A DNA stretch of 64,000 nt from Pseudomonas sp. MN1F (GTDB lineage: Bacteria; Pseudomonadota; Gammaproteobacteria; Pseudomonadales; Pseudomonadaceae). Shown here in pieces: positions 17,510 through 26,273 of this stretch. Numbering within the stretch: position 1 is the first letter of the stretch; every line of letters starts with the position of its first letter. The position numbers were made by a program, and so were the translations under genes. Under the pieces are notes generated by a model. It made no database searches and was not told where the DNA came from. It saw only the letters and a program-made list of their open reading frames with translations. The stretch covers positions 1-64,000 of the forward strand of contig NZ_VZII01000051.1 of NCBI RefSeq assembly GCF_009391885.1. Reading direction: 5' to 3'.

Positions 17510-18916
17510 ATGCGTTGCCTGATGTTCGTTTGCCTGCTGATCTGCAGCCTGCCCTCATTTGCCCTCGATCGCTCGCGGGTCGAGGGTTACCTGTTGCCCA
17601 ATGGCCTGCAGGTGATCCTGAAGTCCGGTTACGAGCGTGACCATGTGGCGATCCGCCTGGTGGTGGGGGTGGGCCTGGATGACTTCGACTGCGAGCAGAA
17701 AGAGCTGCCGCACCTGCTCGAACACCTGCTGTTCACTGGCATCGACGAGACCGGCGAAGGCGGCCTGGAAGAACGCTTGCAGAGCCTGGGTGGCGAGTGG
17801 AACGCCTACACCAGCAGCGCCGACACCACCTTCGTCATCGAGGCGCCAGCGCGCAACCAGCGCAAGGTGCTCGACCTGTTACTGGCGATCATCCGCGACA
17901 CCCGCATCGACGCCAAGGCCCTGGCCACGGCCAAGCACATCATCGAACGCGAGGATGGCGGCCACTATGGCCACTTGCAGCGCTGGCTCGACCGCCAGGA
18001 CATCGGCCACCCGGCCAGCGACCAGCTGGCCACCGAGCTGGGCCTGAAATGCCCCGAACGCTCCAACGTCGCGGACATGACCCTGGAGCAGGTGAAAACC
18101 CTGCGTGACCACTGGTACGCCGCCAACAACATGAGCCTGATCGTCGTCGGCGGCCTGGATCGCCTGCTGCCGGCCTATCTGGAGCGCACCTTCGGCGAAC
18201 TGCCTGCCACCGAGCCGGAAGAGCGGCGCACCCTCGAAAGCATCAGCAAACAGGCCGAGCAGCGCCGCGACCTGACCCATGGCCTGCTGGGCGATAGCGT
18301 CAAATTGCACTGGCTGTTCATCGAACCGGTGCTGGACAGTGACCATCAGCAGACCCTTGACCTGCTGTCGCGCTACCTCGACTGGGCCGTATACGACCAG
18401 CTGCGCCTGCGCAACGGCCTGTCGTATGGGCCGTCCGTACAACGCGAGAGCTTTGGCGACAGTGGCATGCTCAGCCTCAATGCCGACCTTGAGCGCGATG
18501 ATATCAACCAGGCCGTGAAGGTCATGCAGCAGCTGTTCGATCATTTGCGCAAGGAAGGCCTCGACCCGGATACCTTCGCCCGCATCAAGGATGCTGCCGT
18601 GGCCAAGGAAAGCTGGAGCACCCAGGGCAACAGTGCGCTGGCCGATTATTACTGGGGGGCGCTGAACGATTACAACAACGGCCGCTTTGCCGACCCGGCC
18701 CGCCAATTGCGCCAGGTAACGCTGGAAGAGGCCAACGCGGCCTTGAAGGAGTTGCTCAAGGATCAGGGCTACCTGCGGATCGAAAAGCCGTTCCTGGGGT
18801 ATGACGAGCTTTATGGCCTGGTTGCCTTGCTGGTGGGGCTGATACTGGCGCTGGGGCTGCTGCGCTGGCGGCGGCACAAGCCGGAACGACCGAGTGGTGC
18901 TACACGGCAGCAGTGA
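17510..18916 (+). CDS. Membrane-anchored M16 family zinc peptidase
   Basis: A 468-residue M16 (pitrilysin/insulinase) peptidase. It has a signal peptide (RCLMFVCLLICSLPSFA), the inverted zinc motif HLLEH at residues 68-72 and the third ligand at E148 in HIIERED, the expected distance. The second M16 half contains the LRLRNGLSYGPSVQRE segment. Close to the C-terminus is one membrane helix (YGLVALLVGLILALGLLRW) followed by basic residues, so the peptidase domain should face the periplasm. It has one active-site half and one inactive half. Substrate unknown; it might process misfolded envelope proteins or peptides. Confidence 0.88.
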   Translation: MRCLMFVCLLICSLPSFALDRSRVEGYLLPNGLQVILKSGYERDHVAIRLVVGVGLDDFDCEQKELPHLLEHLLFTGIDETGEGGLEERLQSLGGEWNAYTSSADTTFVIEAPARNQRKVLDLLLAIIRDTRIDAKALATAKHIIEREDGGHYGHLQRWLDRQDIGHPASDQLATELGLKCPERSNVADMTLEQVKTLRDHWYAANNMSLIVVGGLDRLLPAYLERTFGELPATEPEERRTLESISKQAEQRRDLTHGLLGDSVKLHWLFIEPVLDSDHQQTLDLLSRYLDWAVYDQLRLRNGLSYGPSVQRESFGDSGMLSLNADLERDDINQAVKVMQQLFDHLRKEGLDPDTFARIKDAAVAKESWSTQGNSALADYYWGALNDYNNGRFADPARQLRQVTLEEANAALKELLKDQGYLRIEKPFLGYDELYGLVALLVGLILALGLLRWRRHKPERPSGATRQQ

Positions 18917-18937
18917 ATCGGCGGTATCCTTTTGCCA

Positions 18938-18966
18938 GTACCGGCCCTTTCGCAGGCCGGCACAAC
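18938..18966. repeat. REP-like GC-rich palindrome
   Basis: GTACCGGCC and GGCCGGCAC flank an eight-base loop just after the M16 gene. The sequence resembles the imperfect extragenic palindromes common in P. putida, but it is shorter than a full REP unit. Confidence 0.35.
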
Positions 18967-18991
18967 CACTTCACATTCTTGTCGTAGACCC

Positions 18992-20014
18992 ATGCCCCCA
19001 ATACCCCACTTCGTCCAGCGCGTCATCGAGCTGCTCAAACGCTACCCCGGCGTGATCGCACTCGGTGGCTTCCTTTCCGGTATCGGCAGTTTCATCCTGG
19101 TCGACCGCCAGGCCAGCCTGGCCAGCTGGATCGCCATCCTCATGCTGGTCAGCTGGGTCTGGCTGATGCTGGAAAACACCCTGACCGGCCTGTTCGCGCG
19201 CACCTTCAACCGCGAAATCCCGCAGCCACTGCTGCGCTACGCGACGCAGATGATCCACCAGGAAAGCCTGTTCTTCGTCCTGCCGTTCTTCTTCATCACC
19301 ACCACCTGGAACAGCGGCCAGCTGGTATTCACCGGCCTGTTAGGCGCCGCCGGGCTCATCTCGATCATCGACCCGCTCTACTACAAGTGGCTGGCACCCC
19401 GGCGCTGGCTGTTCCTCGCGCTGCACACCCTGACGCTGTTCGCCGCGCTGCTCACCGCGCTGCCGATCATCCTGCACCTGACCACCGCACAGAGTTACAA
19501 GCTGGCGTTGATTGCCGCCATGGCGCTGTCGTTCCCAAGCCTGCTCAGCAGCTTCCCGGTCAATACCTGGCGCCGCGGCGTGGCACTGGTACTGGTTACC
19601 CTGGCTGTAGGCGCTAGTGGCTGGTTGCTGCGTTCGTGGGTGCCACCCGCAACGCTGTGGATGACGGACGTAGCGGTCAGCACCGAAGTACTCAATCGCC
19701 AACCCGGCGAATCGCTGGAAGAAATTGTCGCCAGCCGCATCCGCAGCAACGGCCTTTACGCCTACACCGCGATCAACGCACCGCGGGGCCTGGATGAGCG
19801 CATTTACCATGTGTGGCAGAAGGACGGCCAGGAGGTCGATCGCATTGCCCTGGATATCCATGGCGGGCGCAAGGAGGGCTACCGTGCCTGGACCCACAAG
19901 CAGAACTTTCCGCCCAACCCGGTGGGCAAGTGGCAGGTCCGCGTGCTGACCGAGGATGGCCAGGTGATCGGCGTGCTGCGCTTCAAGGTGGTGGACGACG
20001 CACCTGCGCCGTAA
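18992..20014 (+). CDS. DUF5924/DUF2914 membrane protein
   Basis: A 340-residue protein. About seven hydrophobic helices fill residues 20-230 (for example YPGVIALGGFLSGIGSFILV and ALHTLTLFAALLTALPIIL). A periplasmic C-terminal domain from about 240 matches DUF2914, with the conserved NGLYAYTAINAPRGLDERIYHVW and GKWQVRVLTEDGQVIGVLRF. I chose the ATG at 18992 (MPPIPHFVQRV) over an upstream in-frame codon. The domains are associated with envelope or polysaccharide-related proteins, but no reaction is known. It is transcribed in the same direction as the M16 gene, 75 bp away. Confidence 0.8.
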   Translation: MPPIPHFVQRVIELLKRYPGVIALGGFLSGIGSFILVDRQASLASWIAILMLVSWVWLMLENTLTGLFARTFNREIPQPLLRYATQMIHQESLFFVLPFFFITTTWNSGQLVFTGLLGAAGLISIIDPLYYKWLAPRRWLFLALHTLTLFAALLTALPIILHLTTAQSYKLALIAAMALSFPSLLSSFPVNTWRRGVALVLVTLAVGASGWLLRSWVPPATLWMTDVAVSTEVLNRQPGESLEEIVASRIRSNGLYAYTAINAPRGLDERIYHVWQKDGQEVDRIALDIHGGRKEGYRAWTHKQNFPPNPVGKWQVRVLTEDGQVIGVLRFKVVDDAPAP

Positions 20015-20103
20015 CACGGATGCAGGACAGCACATATTCAACAAACCGCTCCATGTCCGCTGCGCTATGATCAGCCTCTAGCCCAGCCGGATGCATGGAG
20101 CCT

Positions 20104-21228
20104 ATGACCACCCCCAGCGCCACCCTGGACACCAGCTGCCAGCCGGCCTGCCTGCGGATCGCCGGTGACTGGACCCTGGCCCACTACGCCAGCCTCAAGC
20201 GCGACAGCGAGCGCCTGCGCACGCAGTATGGCGCGGACACCCTTGCCGACCTCAGCCAGCTGGGCCGCCTGGACACCGCCGGCGCCTCGCTGCTGGCCGA
20301 ACTGCTGGGCTCCGAGCGCCTCTCGCACTGCACCAACGACCTGCCCGAAGCCAGCCGCGCCTTGCTCAAGAATGTCTACTGCTCGGTGCAGGACTACTGC
20401 ATCCCGATCAAGCAGCCCGAGCGCAACGTGCTGCTGGTGCTGCTGGAGCGTATCGGTTGCGCGGTCGGTAAGCTGTGGCAGGACACCCTGCAGCTGCTCG
20501 GCTTCCTCGGCCTGATCATCGACACCCTGCTGCGTCGCCTGCTGCAGCCACACCGTTGGCGCGTCACCCCGGTGATTGCGCACATCGAGCAGACCGGGCT
20601 GGACGCTGCCCCCATCGTCGCCCTGCTGACCTTCCTGGTCGGCGCCGTGGTGGCCTTCCTCGGCGCCACGGTGCTGGCCGACTTCGGTGCAACCGTCTTC
20701 ACCGTCGACCTGGTGGCCTTCTCGTTCCTGCGCGAATTTGCCGTGCTGCTGACCGCCATCCTCATGGCCGGGCGCACCGCCAGTGCCTTCACCGCGCAGA
20801 TCGGTTCGATGAAGGCCAATGAAGAGGTCGACGCCATCCGCACCCTGGGCCTCAACCCCATAGAGCTGCTGGTGGTGCCGCGGGTACTGGCACTGCTGAT
20901 CTCGCTGCCGTTGCTGACCTTCGTCGCGATGATCTGCGGCATCGTCGGCGGTGCGGTGGTTTGCGCCCTGTCACTGGGCATCTCGCCGGCCATGTTCCTG
21001 TCGCTGCTGCAATCCGACATCGGCGTGCAGCACTTCCTGGTCGGGCTGGCCAAGGCACCGATCTTCGCCTTCCTGATCGCCGCCATCGGCTGCCTCGAAG
21101 GCTTCAAAGTCAGCGGCAGCGCCGAATCGGTCGGCGCTCACACCACCTCCAGCGTGGTCCAATCGATTTTCGTGGTCATCGTGCTGGATGCGGTGGCGGC
21201 GCTGTTCTGCATGGAGATGGGCTGGTGA
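20104..21228 (+). CDS. MlaE-type ABC lipid transporter permease with N-terminal STAS domain
   Basis: A 374-residue permease. Residues 1-110 form a STAS-like domain (LRIAGDWTLAHYASLKRDSERL and the TLADLSQLGRLDTAGASLLAEL motif). Residues about 150-374 are the MlaE/YrbE permease, with LTAILMAGRTASAFTAQIGSMKANEEVDAIRTLGLNPIELLVVPRV as the family signature. In E. coli the STAS unit is a separate subunit (MlaB); here it is fused. The start is ATG at 20104 or 20095. It is the first gene of a four-gene MCE operon moving lipids between the membranes. Confidence 0.9.
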   Translation: MTTPSATLDTSCQPACLRIAGDWTLAHYASLKRDSERLRTQYGADTLADLSQLGRLDTAGASLLAELLGSERLSHCTNDLPEASRALLKNVYCSVQDYCIPIKQPERNVLLVLLERIGCAVGKLWQDTLQLLGFLGLIIDTLLRRLLQPHRWRVTPVIAHIEQTGLDAAPIVALLTFLVGAVVAFLGATVLADFGATVFTVDLVAFSFLREFAVLLTAILMAGRTASAFTAQIGSMKANEEVDAIRTLGLNPIELLVVPRVLALLISLPLLTFVAMICGIVGGAVVCALSLGISPAMFLSLLQSDIGVQHFLVGLAKAPIFAFLIAAIGCLEGFKVSGSAESVGAHTTSSVVQSIFVVIVLDAVAALFCMEMGW

Positions 21229-22016
21229 GTGGCCGGGAAGCGGTGATCGAGGCACGGGGCATCTGCAATCGCTTCGGCAGCCAGGTGGTGCACAAGGACC
21301 TCGACCTCGACCTGTACCGTGGCGAAATCCTCGCAGTGGTCGGCGGGTCGGGCAGCGGCAAGTCGGTGCTGCTGCGCAGCATCATCGGCCTGCGACGCCC
21401 CAACGAAGGGCAGGTCAAGGTATTCGGCGAAGACTTGGCCGGTTTGCGCGAGGAACAGCGCTCACTGGTCGAGCGCCGCTTTGGCGTGCTGTTCCAGAAA
21501 GGCGCGCTGTTCTCGTCGCTGACTGTCACCGAAAACGTCGCCCTGCCGCTGATCGAGCACGCAGGCTTGTCGCGCGCCGATGCCGAGCACCTGGCCGGGG
21601 TCAAGCTGGCCCTGGCGGGCCTGCCGATCTCCGCTGCCGACAAATACCCCGCGTCGCTCTCCGGCGGCATGATCAAGCGCGCAGCCCTGGCTCGCGCCCT
21701 GGCGCTGGACCCGGACATCCTGTTCCTCGACGAACCCACCGCCGGCCTCGACCCGATCGGCGCCGCCGCCTTCGACCAGCTGATCCTGACCCTGCGCGAT
21801 GCCCTGGGCCTGAGCGTGTTCCTGATCACCCACGATCTCGACACCCTCTACACCATCACCGATCGCATCGCCGTGTTGTCACAGAAGAAGGTGCTGGTTG
21901 CCGGCCCCCTGGCCGAGGTCGAGCAGACCAACGACCCCTGGATCCACGAATACTTTCACGGCCCACGCGGGCGCGCGGCCGAACACGCCGCCGCCAGTGC
22001 CAGGCAGGAGCGCTGA
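21225..22016 (+). CDS. MCE-system ABC transporter ATPase (MlaF type)
   Basis: A 263-residue ATP-binding protein. It has Walker A GGSGSGKSVLLRS near residue 42, the Q-loop in GVLFQKGALFSSLTV, the signature LSGGMIKRAALARALAL, Walker B ILFLDEPTAGLDP and a switch histidine in LITHDLDTLY. The LSGGM(I/M)KR variant is typical of MlaF-like ATPases. The GTG start at 21225 overlaps the permease stop by 4 bp (GTGA), so translation is coupled. It powers the permease coded just upstream. Confidence 0.94.
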   Translation: MSGREAVIEARGICNRFGSQVVHKDLDLDLYRGEILAVVGGSGSGKSVLLRSIIGLRRPNEGQVKVFGEDLAGLREEQRSLVERRFGVLFQKGALFSSLTVTENVALPLIEHAGLSRADAEHLAGVKLALAGLPISAADKYPASLSGGMIKRAALARALALDPDILFLDEPTAGLDPIGAAAFDQLILTLRDALGLSVFLITHDLDTLYTITDRIAVLSQKKVLVAGPLAEVEQTNDPWIHEYFHGPRGRAAEHAAASARQER

Positions 22017-22019
22017 ACA

Positions 22020-22958
22020 ATGGAAACCCGAGCTCATCACGTCCTGATTGGCCTGGTCACCGTCCTGGTGGTGGCCGGCGCCATGCTGTTCGGCCTGTGG
22101 CTGACCAAGTCCAGTGTCGACGATGCCTTCAAGGACTACGAAGTGATCTTCAACGAAGCGGTCTCGGGCCTGTCCCGTGGCAGCCCGGTGCAATACAACG
22201 GCATCAAGGTCGGCGATGTCACCAGCCTGCGCCTGGACCCGAAAGACCCGCGCCGGGTGCTGGCCCGGGTGCGCCTGAGCGGTGACACCCCGGTCAAGGA
22301 AGACACCCAGGCCAAGCTGACCCTGGCCGGGGTCACCGGCAACTCGTTCATCCAGCTCAGCGGCGGCACGCCACACAGCCCGGAGCTCAAGGGCAAGGAC
22401 GGCAAGCTGCCGGTGATCGTCGCCTCGCCGTCACCGATCTCCCGCCTGCTCAACGACAGCAGTGACCTGGTGACCAACATCAACATGCTGCTGCACAACG
22501 CCACGCAGATGTTCTCGGACAGCAACATCGAGCACCTGAGCAACACTCTGGCCAACCTCGACCAGACCACGGGCGCCTTCGCCAACCAGAACGGCGGCAT
22601 CAGCGAGGCGATCGCCCAGCTGGCCCAGGTCGGCAAACAGGCCAATGCCACCCTGGCCGAAACCCAGGCACTGATGCGCAACGCCAACGGCCTGCTCGGT
22701 AGCCAAGGCAAGCAAGCCATCGGCAGCGCCGAGCAGGCCATGCAGTCGCTGGCCGAAAGCGCCGCGACCCTCAACAGCCTGCTGCAGGACAACCGCCAGT
22801 CCATCGACGACGGCGCCCAAGGGCTCAACCAGCTGAGCCCGGCCATCCGCGAGCTGCGCGAAACCCTCAACTCGCTCAAGGGTATTTCCCGGCGCCTGGA
22901 GGCCGACCCGAGCGGCTACCTGCTTGGCCGTGACAACAACAAGGAGTTCCAGCCATGA
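22020..22958 (+). CDS. MCE (MlaD-type) substrate-binding protein
   Basis: A 312-residue protein with one N-terminal membrane helix (VLIGLVTVLVVAGAMLFGLWL) and one MCE domain at about 40-120 (VIFNEAVSGLSRGSPVQYNGIKVGDV). A long helical C-terminal region with ANLDQTTGAFANQ and similar repeats follows. Single-MCE proteins form hexameric rings that pass lipids across the periplasm. It begins 4 bp after the ATPase stop and overlaps the next gene by 4 bp. Its substrate is unknown; phospholipids are the best guess from the family. Confidence 0.92.
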   Translation: METRAHHVLIGLVTVLVVAGAMLFGLWLTKSSVDDAFKDYEVIFNEAVSGLSRGSPVQYNGIKVGDVTSLRLDPKDPRRVLARVRLSGDTPVKEDTQAKLTLAGVTGNSFIQLSGGTPHSPELKGKDGKLPVIVASPSPISRLLNDSSDLVTNINMLLHNATQMFSDSNIEHLSNTLANLDQTTGAFANQNGGISEAIAQLAQVGKQANATLAETQALMRNANGLLGSQGKQAIGSAEQAMQSLAESAATLNSLLQDNRQSIDDGAQGLNQLSPAIRELRETLNSLKGISRRLEADPSGYLLGRDNNKEFQP

Positions 22959-23590
22959 CCCCATCGCTGCGCCTGCTGGCCCTCGCAGCCACCCTGAGCC
23001 TGGCCAGCGCCTGCTCGATCCTGCCGCAGAGCGAGCCGGTGGATATCTACCGCCTGCCGGTCAACCAGGCCAGCCACAGCGCCAGCCCGGTGGACTGGTC
23101 GCTGCGCCTGAACAAGCCGCTGGCCAGCGAAGTGCTGGCCGGGCCACGCATCGCCGTGCTGCCTCAAGGCGATGTGATCAGCAGCTACAAGGGCGCCCGC
23201 TGGAGCGACCCGGTGCCGCTGCTGGTGCGCAACCGCCTGCTCGATGGTTTCCAGCGCGACGGCCGGGTGCAGCGGCTGAGCGCTGACGACAGCAACCTGC
23301 AGGCCGACTACGAGCTCAGCGGTGAGCTGCAGGCGTTCCAGAGCGAGTATCAGCCGGGGGGCAAGGTGGAAGTGGTGATCCGTTACGACGCACGCCTGGT
23401 GCAAGGGCGCAGCCAGCGCATCCTCAGCAGCAAGCGCTTCGAAGTGCGCCAGCCCCTGGCTGATACCCAGGTGTCAGCCGTAGTCGCCGGCTTTGGCGCG
23501 GCCAGCGATCAACTGGCCGGGCTGGTGGTGAACTGGACCGTAGCGCAAAGCGGCCAGGCCCAGAATCAGGCTCAGGCGAAGAACCAGTAG
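22955..23590 (+). CDS. ABC-type transport auxiliary lipoprotein (PqiC/LetB-associated type)
   Basis: A 211-residue lipoprotein: the signal peptide ends in the lipobox LASAC (Cys20). The rest matches the ABC-type transport auxiliary lipoprotein family related to E. coli PqiC (VDIYRLPVNQ, ALPQGDVISSYKGARWSDPVPLLVRNRLLDGFQRDGRV). It is probably anchored in the outer membrane, where it would receive lipid from the MCE ring. It starts in an ATGA overlap with the MCE gene. Its last 19 bp overlap the end of the convergent minus-strand gene at 23572. Confidence 0.9.
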   Translation: MTPSLRLLALAATLSLASACSILPQSEPVDIYRLPVNQASHSASPVDWSLRLNKPLASEVLAGPRIAVLPQGDVISSYKGARWSDPVPLLVRNRLLDGFQRDGRVQRLSADDSNLQADYELSGELQAFQSEYQPGGKVEVVIRYDARLVQGRSQRILSSKRFEVRQPLADTQVSAVVAGFGAASDQLAGLVVNWTVAQSGQAQNQAQAKNQ

Positions 23591-24801
23591 CAGACGCAGA
23601 TGGCTGCGATCACACCGGCCAGCTCGGCCAGCAGGGCACAGCCGACGGCGTGGCGCACACGCTGGATACCGACTGCGCCGAAATACACCGCCACCACGTA
23701 GAAGGTGGTTTCGGTGCTGCCTTGAATGGTCGCTGCCACCAAGGCCGGGAAGCTATCGACGCCGTGGGTCTGCATGGTCTCGATCAGCATGGCCCGCGCC
23801 GCGCTGCCGGAGAACGGCTTGACCAGCGCCGTCGGCAGGCCCTCGACAAAGCGGGTATCCAGGCCCATCCAGTTGACCGCGTGGCGAATGCCGTCCAAGG
23901 CCAGCTCGAGTGCGCCCGACGCCCGCAGCACTCCCACGGCGACCAGCATGGCTACCAGGTAGGGCAACAGGCTCTTGGCCACGTCGAAACCTTCCTTGGC
24001 GCCCTCGACGAAGGTTTCGTACACCTGCACCCGCTTCAGTGCGCCAATCACCAGGAACAGGGTGATCACCCCGAACAAGGTCAGGTTGCCAAGGATTGAC
24101 GACAGGCTGGCCAGCGCTGCCGCCGACAGGGTGCCCAGGAAGGCCATGAAGCCGCCCAGCAGCAGCGCACCGGGGATCAGGTAGGCGAGCACCACCGGGT
24201 CCCACAGGCGCAGACGCTGCATCACCGCCACCGACAGCAGGCCGACCAGGGTCGAGGCACTGGTCGCCAGCAGGATCGGCAGGAACACCAGGGTTGGGTC
24301 GGTGGCGCCTTGCTGGGCGCGGTACATGAAGATGGTCACCGGCAGCAGGGTCAGCGACGAGGCGTTGAGCACCAGGAACAGGATCTGCGCGTTGCTCGCC
24401 GTGGTACTGCTGGGGTTGAGCTCCTGCAGCGCGCGCATGGCCTTGAGGCCGATCGGCGTGGCGGCGTTATCCAGACCCAGGCCGTTGGCGGCGAAGTTCA
24501 TGGTGATCAGGCCCAGCGCCGGGTGGCCAGGCGGCACTTCCGGCATCAGGCGGGCGAACAGCGGCCCGAGTACTTTGGCCAGCCATTCGACGATGCCGGC
24601 CTTTTCAGCGATCTTGAGGAAGCCCAGCCACAGGGTCAGGGTGCCGAACAGCAGGACCATGACCTCCACCGACAGCTTGGCCATGGCGAAGATGCTCTCG
24701 ACCATTGCGGCGAAGATGCCGGCATTGCCACCGACCAGCCATTGGGCCAGGGCGGAGACGGCCGCCACCAGGAAAAAGCCGAGCCAAAGGCCGTTGAGCA
24801 T
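23572..24801 (-). CDS. Spore maturation protein A/B-like (nucleoside recognition/Gate domain) membrane protein
   Basis: A 409-residue membrane protein with about 10 helices. It is a fusion of SpmA-like (residues 1-190, with EVPPGHPALGLITMNFAANGLGLDNAATPIGLKAM) and SpmB-like halves (ALVKPFSGSAARAMLIETM and GSTETTFYVVAVYFGAVGIQR). Both halves are nucleoside-recognition (Gate) domains. In Bacillus the homologues act in spore core dehydration; pseudomonads do not sporulate, so the name is historical and the role is unknown, possibly transport. It has a GGGGGAA site before the ATG and converges on the MCE operon with a 19-bp gene overlap. Confidence 0.88.
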   Translation of the reverse strand: MLNGLWLGFFLVAAVSALAQWLVGGNAGIFAAMVESIFAMAKLSVEVMVLLFGTLTLWLGFLKIAEKAGIVEWLAKVLGPLFARLMPEVPPGHPALGLITMNFAANGLGLDNAATPIGLKAMRALQELNPSSTTASNAQILFLVLNASSLTLLPVTIFMYRAQQGATDPTLVFLPILLATSASTLVGLLSVAVMQRLRLWDPVVLAYLIPGALLLGGFMAFLGTLSAAALASLSSILGNLTLFGVITLFLVIGALKRVQVYETFVEGAKEGFDVAKSLLPYLVAMLVAVGVLRASGALELALDGIRHAVNWMGLDTRFVEGLPTALVKPFSGSAARAMLIETMQTHGVDSFPALVAATIQGSTETTFYVVAVYFGAVGIQRVRHAVGCALLAELAGVIAAICVCYWFFA

Positions 24802-24901
24802 CCGTGTGTTCCCCCTGAAAATTGCCCGAATGATAGCGTATCGGGGCCTATCACTGGCGACCGAGATCCCCTGCAGACCGCGGTAAACTCACAGCCAACA
24901 A

Positions 24902-24925
24902 AAAGCCCCGACAAGTCGGGGCTTT
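24902..24925 (-). terminator. Terminator of gltP
   Basis: A perfect 11-bp stem AAAGCCCCGAC/GTCGGGGCTTT with a two-base loop, followed by T residues on the minus strand, 20 bp after the gltP stop. Confidence 0.88.
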
Positions 24926-24944
24926 GTGGTTCAGCAGGTCAGGC

Positions 24945-26273
24945 TCAGCGCTTGGCCGCTTCGCCAATAACCGCAGCCTGCTGTTTGTCCGCCATCAGCG
25001 AGGCGTAGTACTGCTCGCCCTTGGCGGCGTCGTACATGCCTTCCCAACGGGCGATCACCAGGGCTGCCAAGGCGTTGCCGATCACGTTCAGGGCGGTACG
25101 CGCCATGTCCATGATGCGGTCGACACCGGCGATGAAGGCCAGGCCCTCCAGCGGGATGCCTACGCTGCCCAGGGTCGCCAGCAGCACCACGAAGGAAACG
25201 CCCGGTACACCGGCGATGCCCTTGGAGGTGACCATCAGGGTCAGCACCAGCAGCAGCTGCTGGCTCCAGGACAGGTCGATGCCGTACAGCTGGGCGATGA
25301 AGATGGCCGCGATGCTCTGGTACAAGGTCGAACCGTCGAGGTTGAACGAGTAGCCGGTCGGTACCACGAACGAGCAGATCGACTTCGGCGCACCGTACTT
25401 CTCCATCTTCTCGATCACGCGCGGCAGCACGGTTTCGGAGCTGGAGGTGGAGTAGGCGAGGATCAGCTCATCTTTCATGATGCGCATGATCTTGATCACC
25501 GAGAAGCCGAACAGGCGCGCCACCAGGCCCAGCACCATGAAGGCGAAGAAGGCGATGGCGAAGTACACCAGCACTACCAGCTTGGCCAGCGGCAGCAGCG
25601 AGCTGAAGCCGAAGTTGGCAACGGTCACGGCAATCAGGGCGAACACGCCGATCGGGGCGTAGTTCATGATCATGTGGGTGACCTTGAACATGGTCTCCGA
25701 CACGGCCTGGAAGGTACGTACCAGCGGCTCGCGCAGGTCGGCCTGCAGGCTCGACAGGCCAAGGCCGAACATCACCGAGAAGAAGATGATCGGCAGCATT
25801 TCGCCACGCATCAGCGCTGCGAAGATGTTCGACGGAATCAGGTTGAGCAGGGTCTCGATAAACGCGTGCTCATGCTGCACCTCGGCCGCGGTGGCCTGGT
25901 ACTTGGAGATGTCGACGGTACCCAGGGTGCTCATGTCGATGCCGGCGCCTGGGTGGAACAGGTTGGCCAACACCAGGCCGACTACGATGGCGATGGTGGT
26001 CACCACCTCGAAGTAGAGGATGGTCTTCAGGCCGATGCTGCCCAGTTTCTTCGCATCGCCAACCCCGGCGATGCCCACGATCAGCGACGAAATCACGATC
26101 GGGACGACGATCATCTTGATCAGGCGAATGAAGATGTCACCGGCAGGCTGGAGGACGTTACTGATCCACCAGGCCTTTTCCGCGCTGAAGTGGTTCAGCA
26201 GCGCGCCGACAGCAACGCCCAGGAGCAGACCGATGACGATCTGCCAGGCGAGGCTCAGTTTTGCCTTCTTCAT
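24945..26273 (-). CDS. gltP: Proton/sodium-glutamate (aspartate) symporter GltP
   Basis: A 442-residue DAACS/SLC1-type transporter. It has eight helices and two hairpins: the serine-rich LAYSTSSSETVLPRVIEKM in hairpin 1, FVVPTGYSFNLDGSTLYQS in TM7 and KGIAGVPGVSFVVLLATLGSVG in hairpin 2. FIAGVDRIMDMARTALNVIGNALAALVIARWEG forms the C-terminal substrate site. The TM8 arginine in MDMARTALNVIG favours an acidic amino acid or dicarboxylate. I chose ATG at 26273; the upstream frame to 26300 lacks support. An ACAACAA motif sits just before the start and could be a Crc/Hfq target. Confidence 0.92.
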   Translation of the reverse strand: MKKAKLSLAWQIVIGLLLGVAVGALLNHFSAEKAWWISNVLQPAGDIFIRLIKMIVVPIVISSLIVGIAGVGDAKKLGSIGLKTILYFEVVTTIAIVVGLVLANLFHPGAGIDMSTLGTVDISKYQATAAEVQHEHAFIETLLNLIPSNIFAALMRGEMLPIIFFSVMFGLGLSSLQADLREPLVRTFQAVSETMFKVTHMIMNYAPIGVFALIAVTVANFGFSSLLPLAKLVVLVYFAIAFFAFMVLGLVARLFGFSVIKIMRIMKDELILAYSTSSSETVLPRVIEKMEKYGAPKSICSFVVPTGYSFNLDGSTLYQSIAAIFIAQLYGIDLSWSQQLLLVLTLMVTSKGIAGVPGVSFVVLLATLGSVGIPLEGLAFIAGVDRIMDMARTALNVIGNALAALVIARWEGMYDAAKGEQYYASLMADKQQAAVIGEAAKR

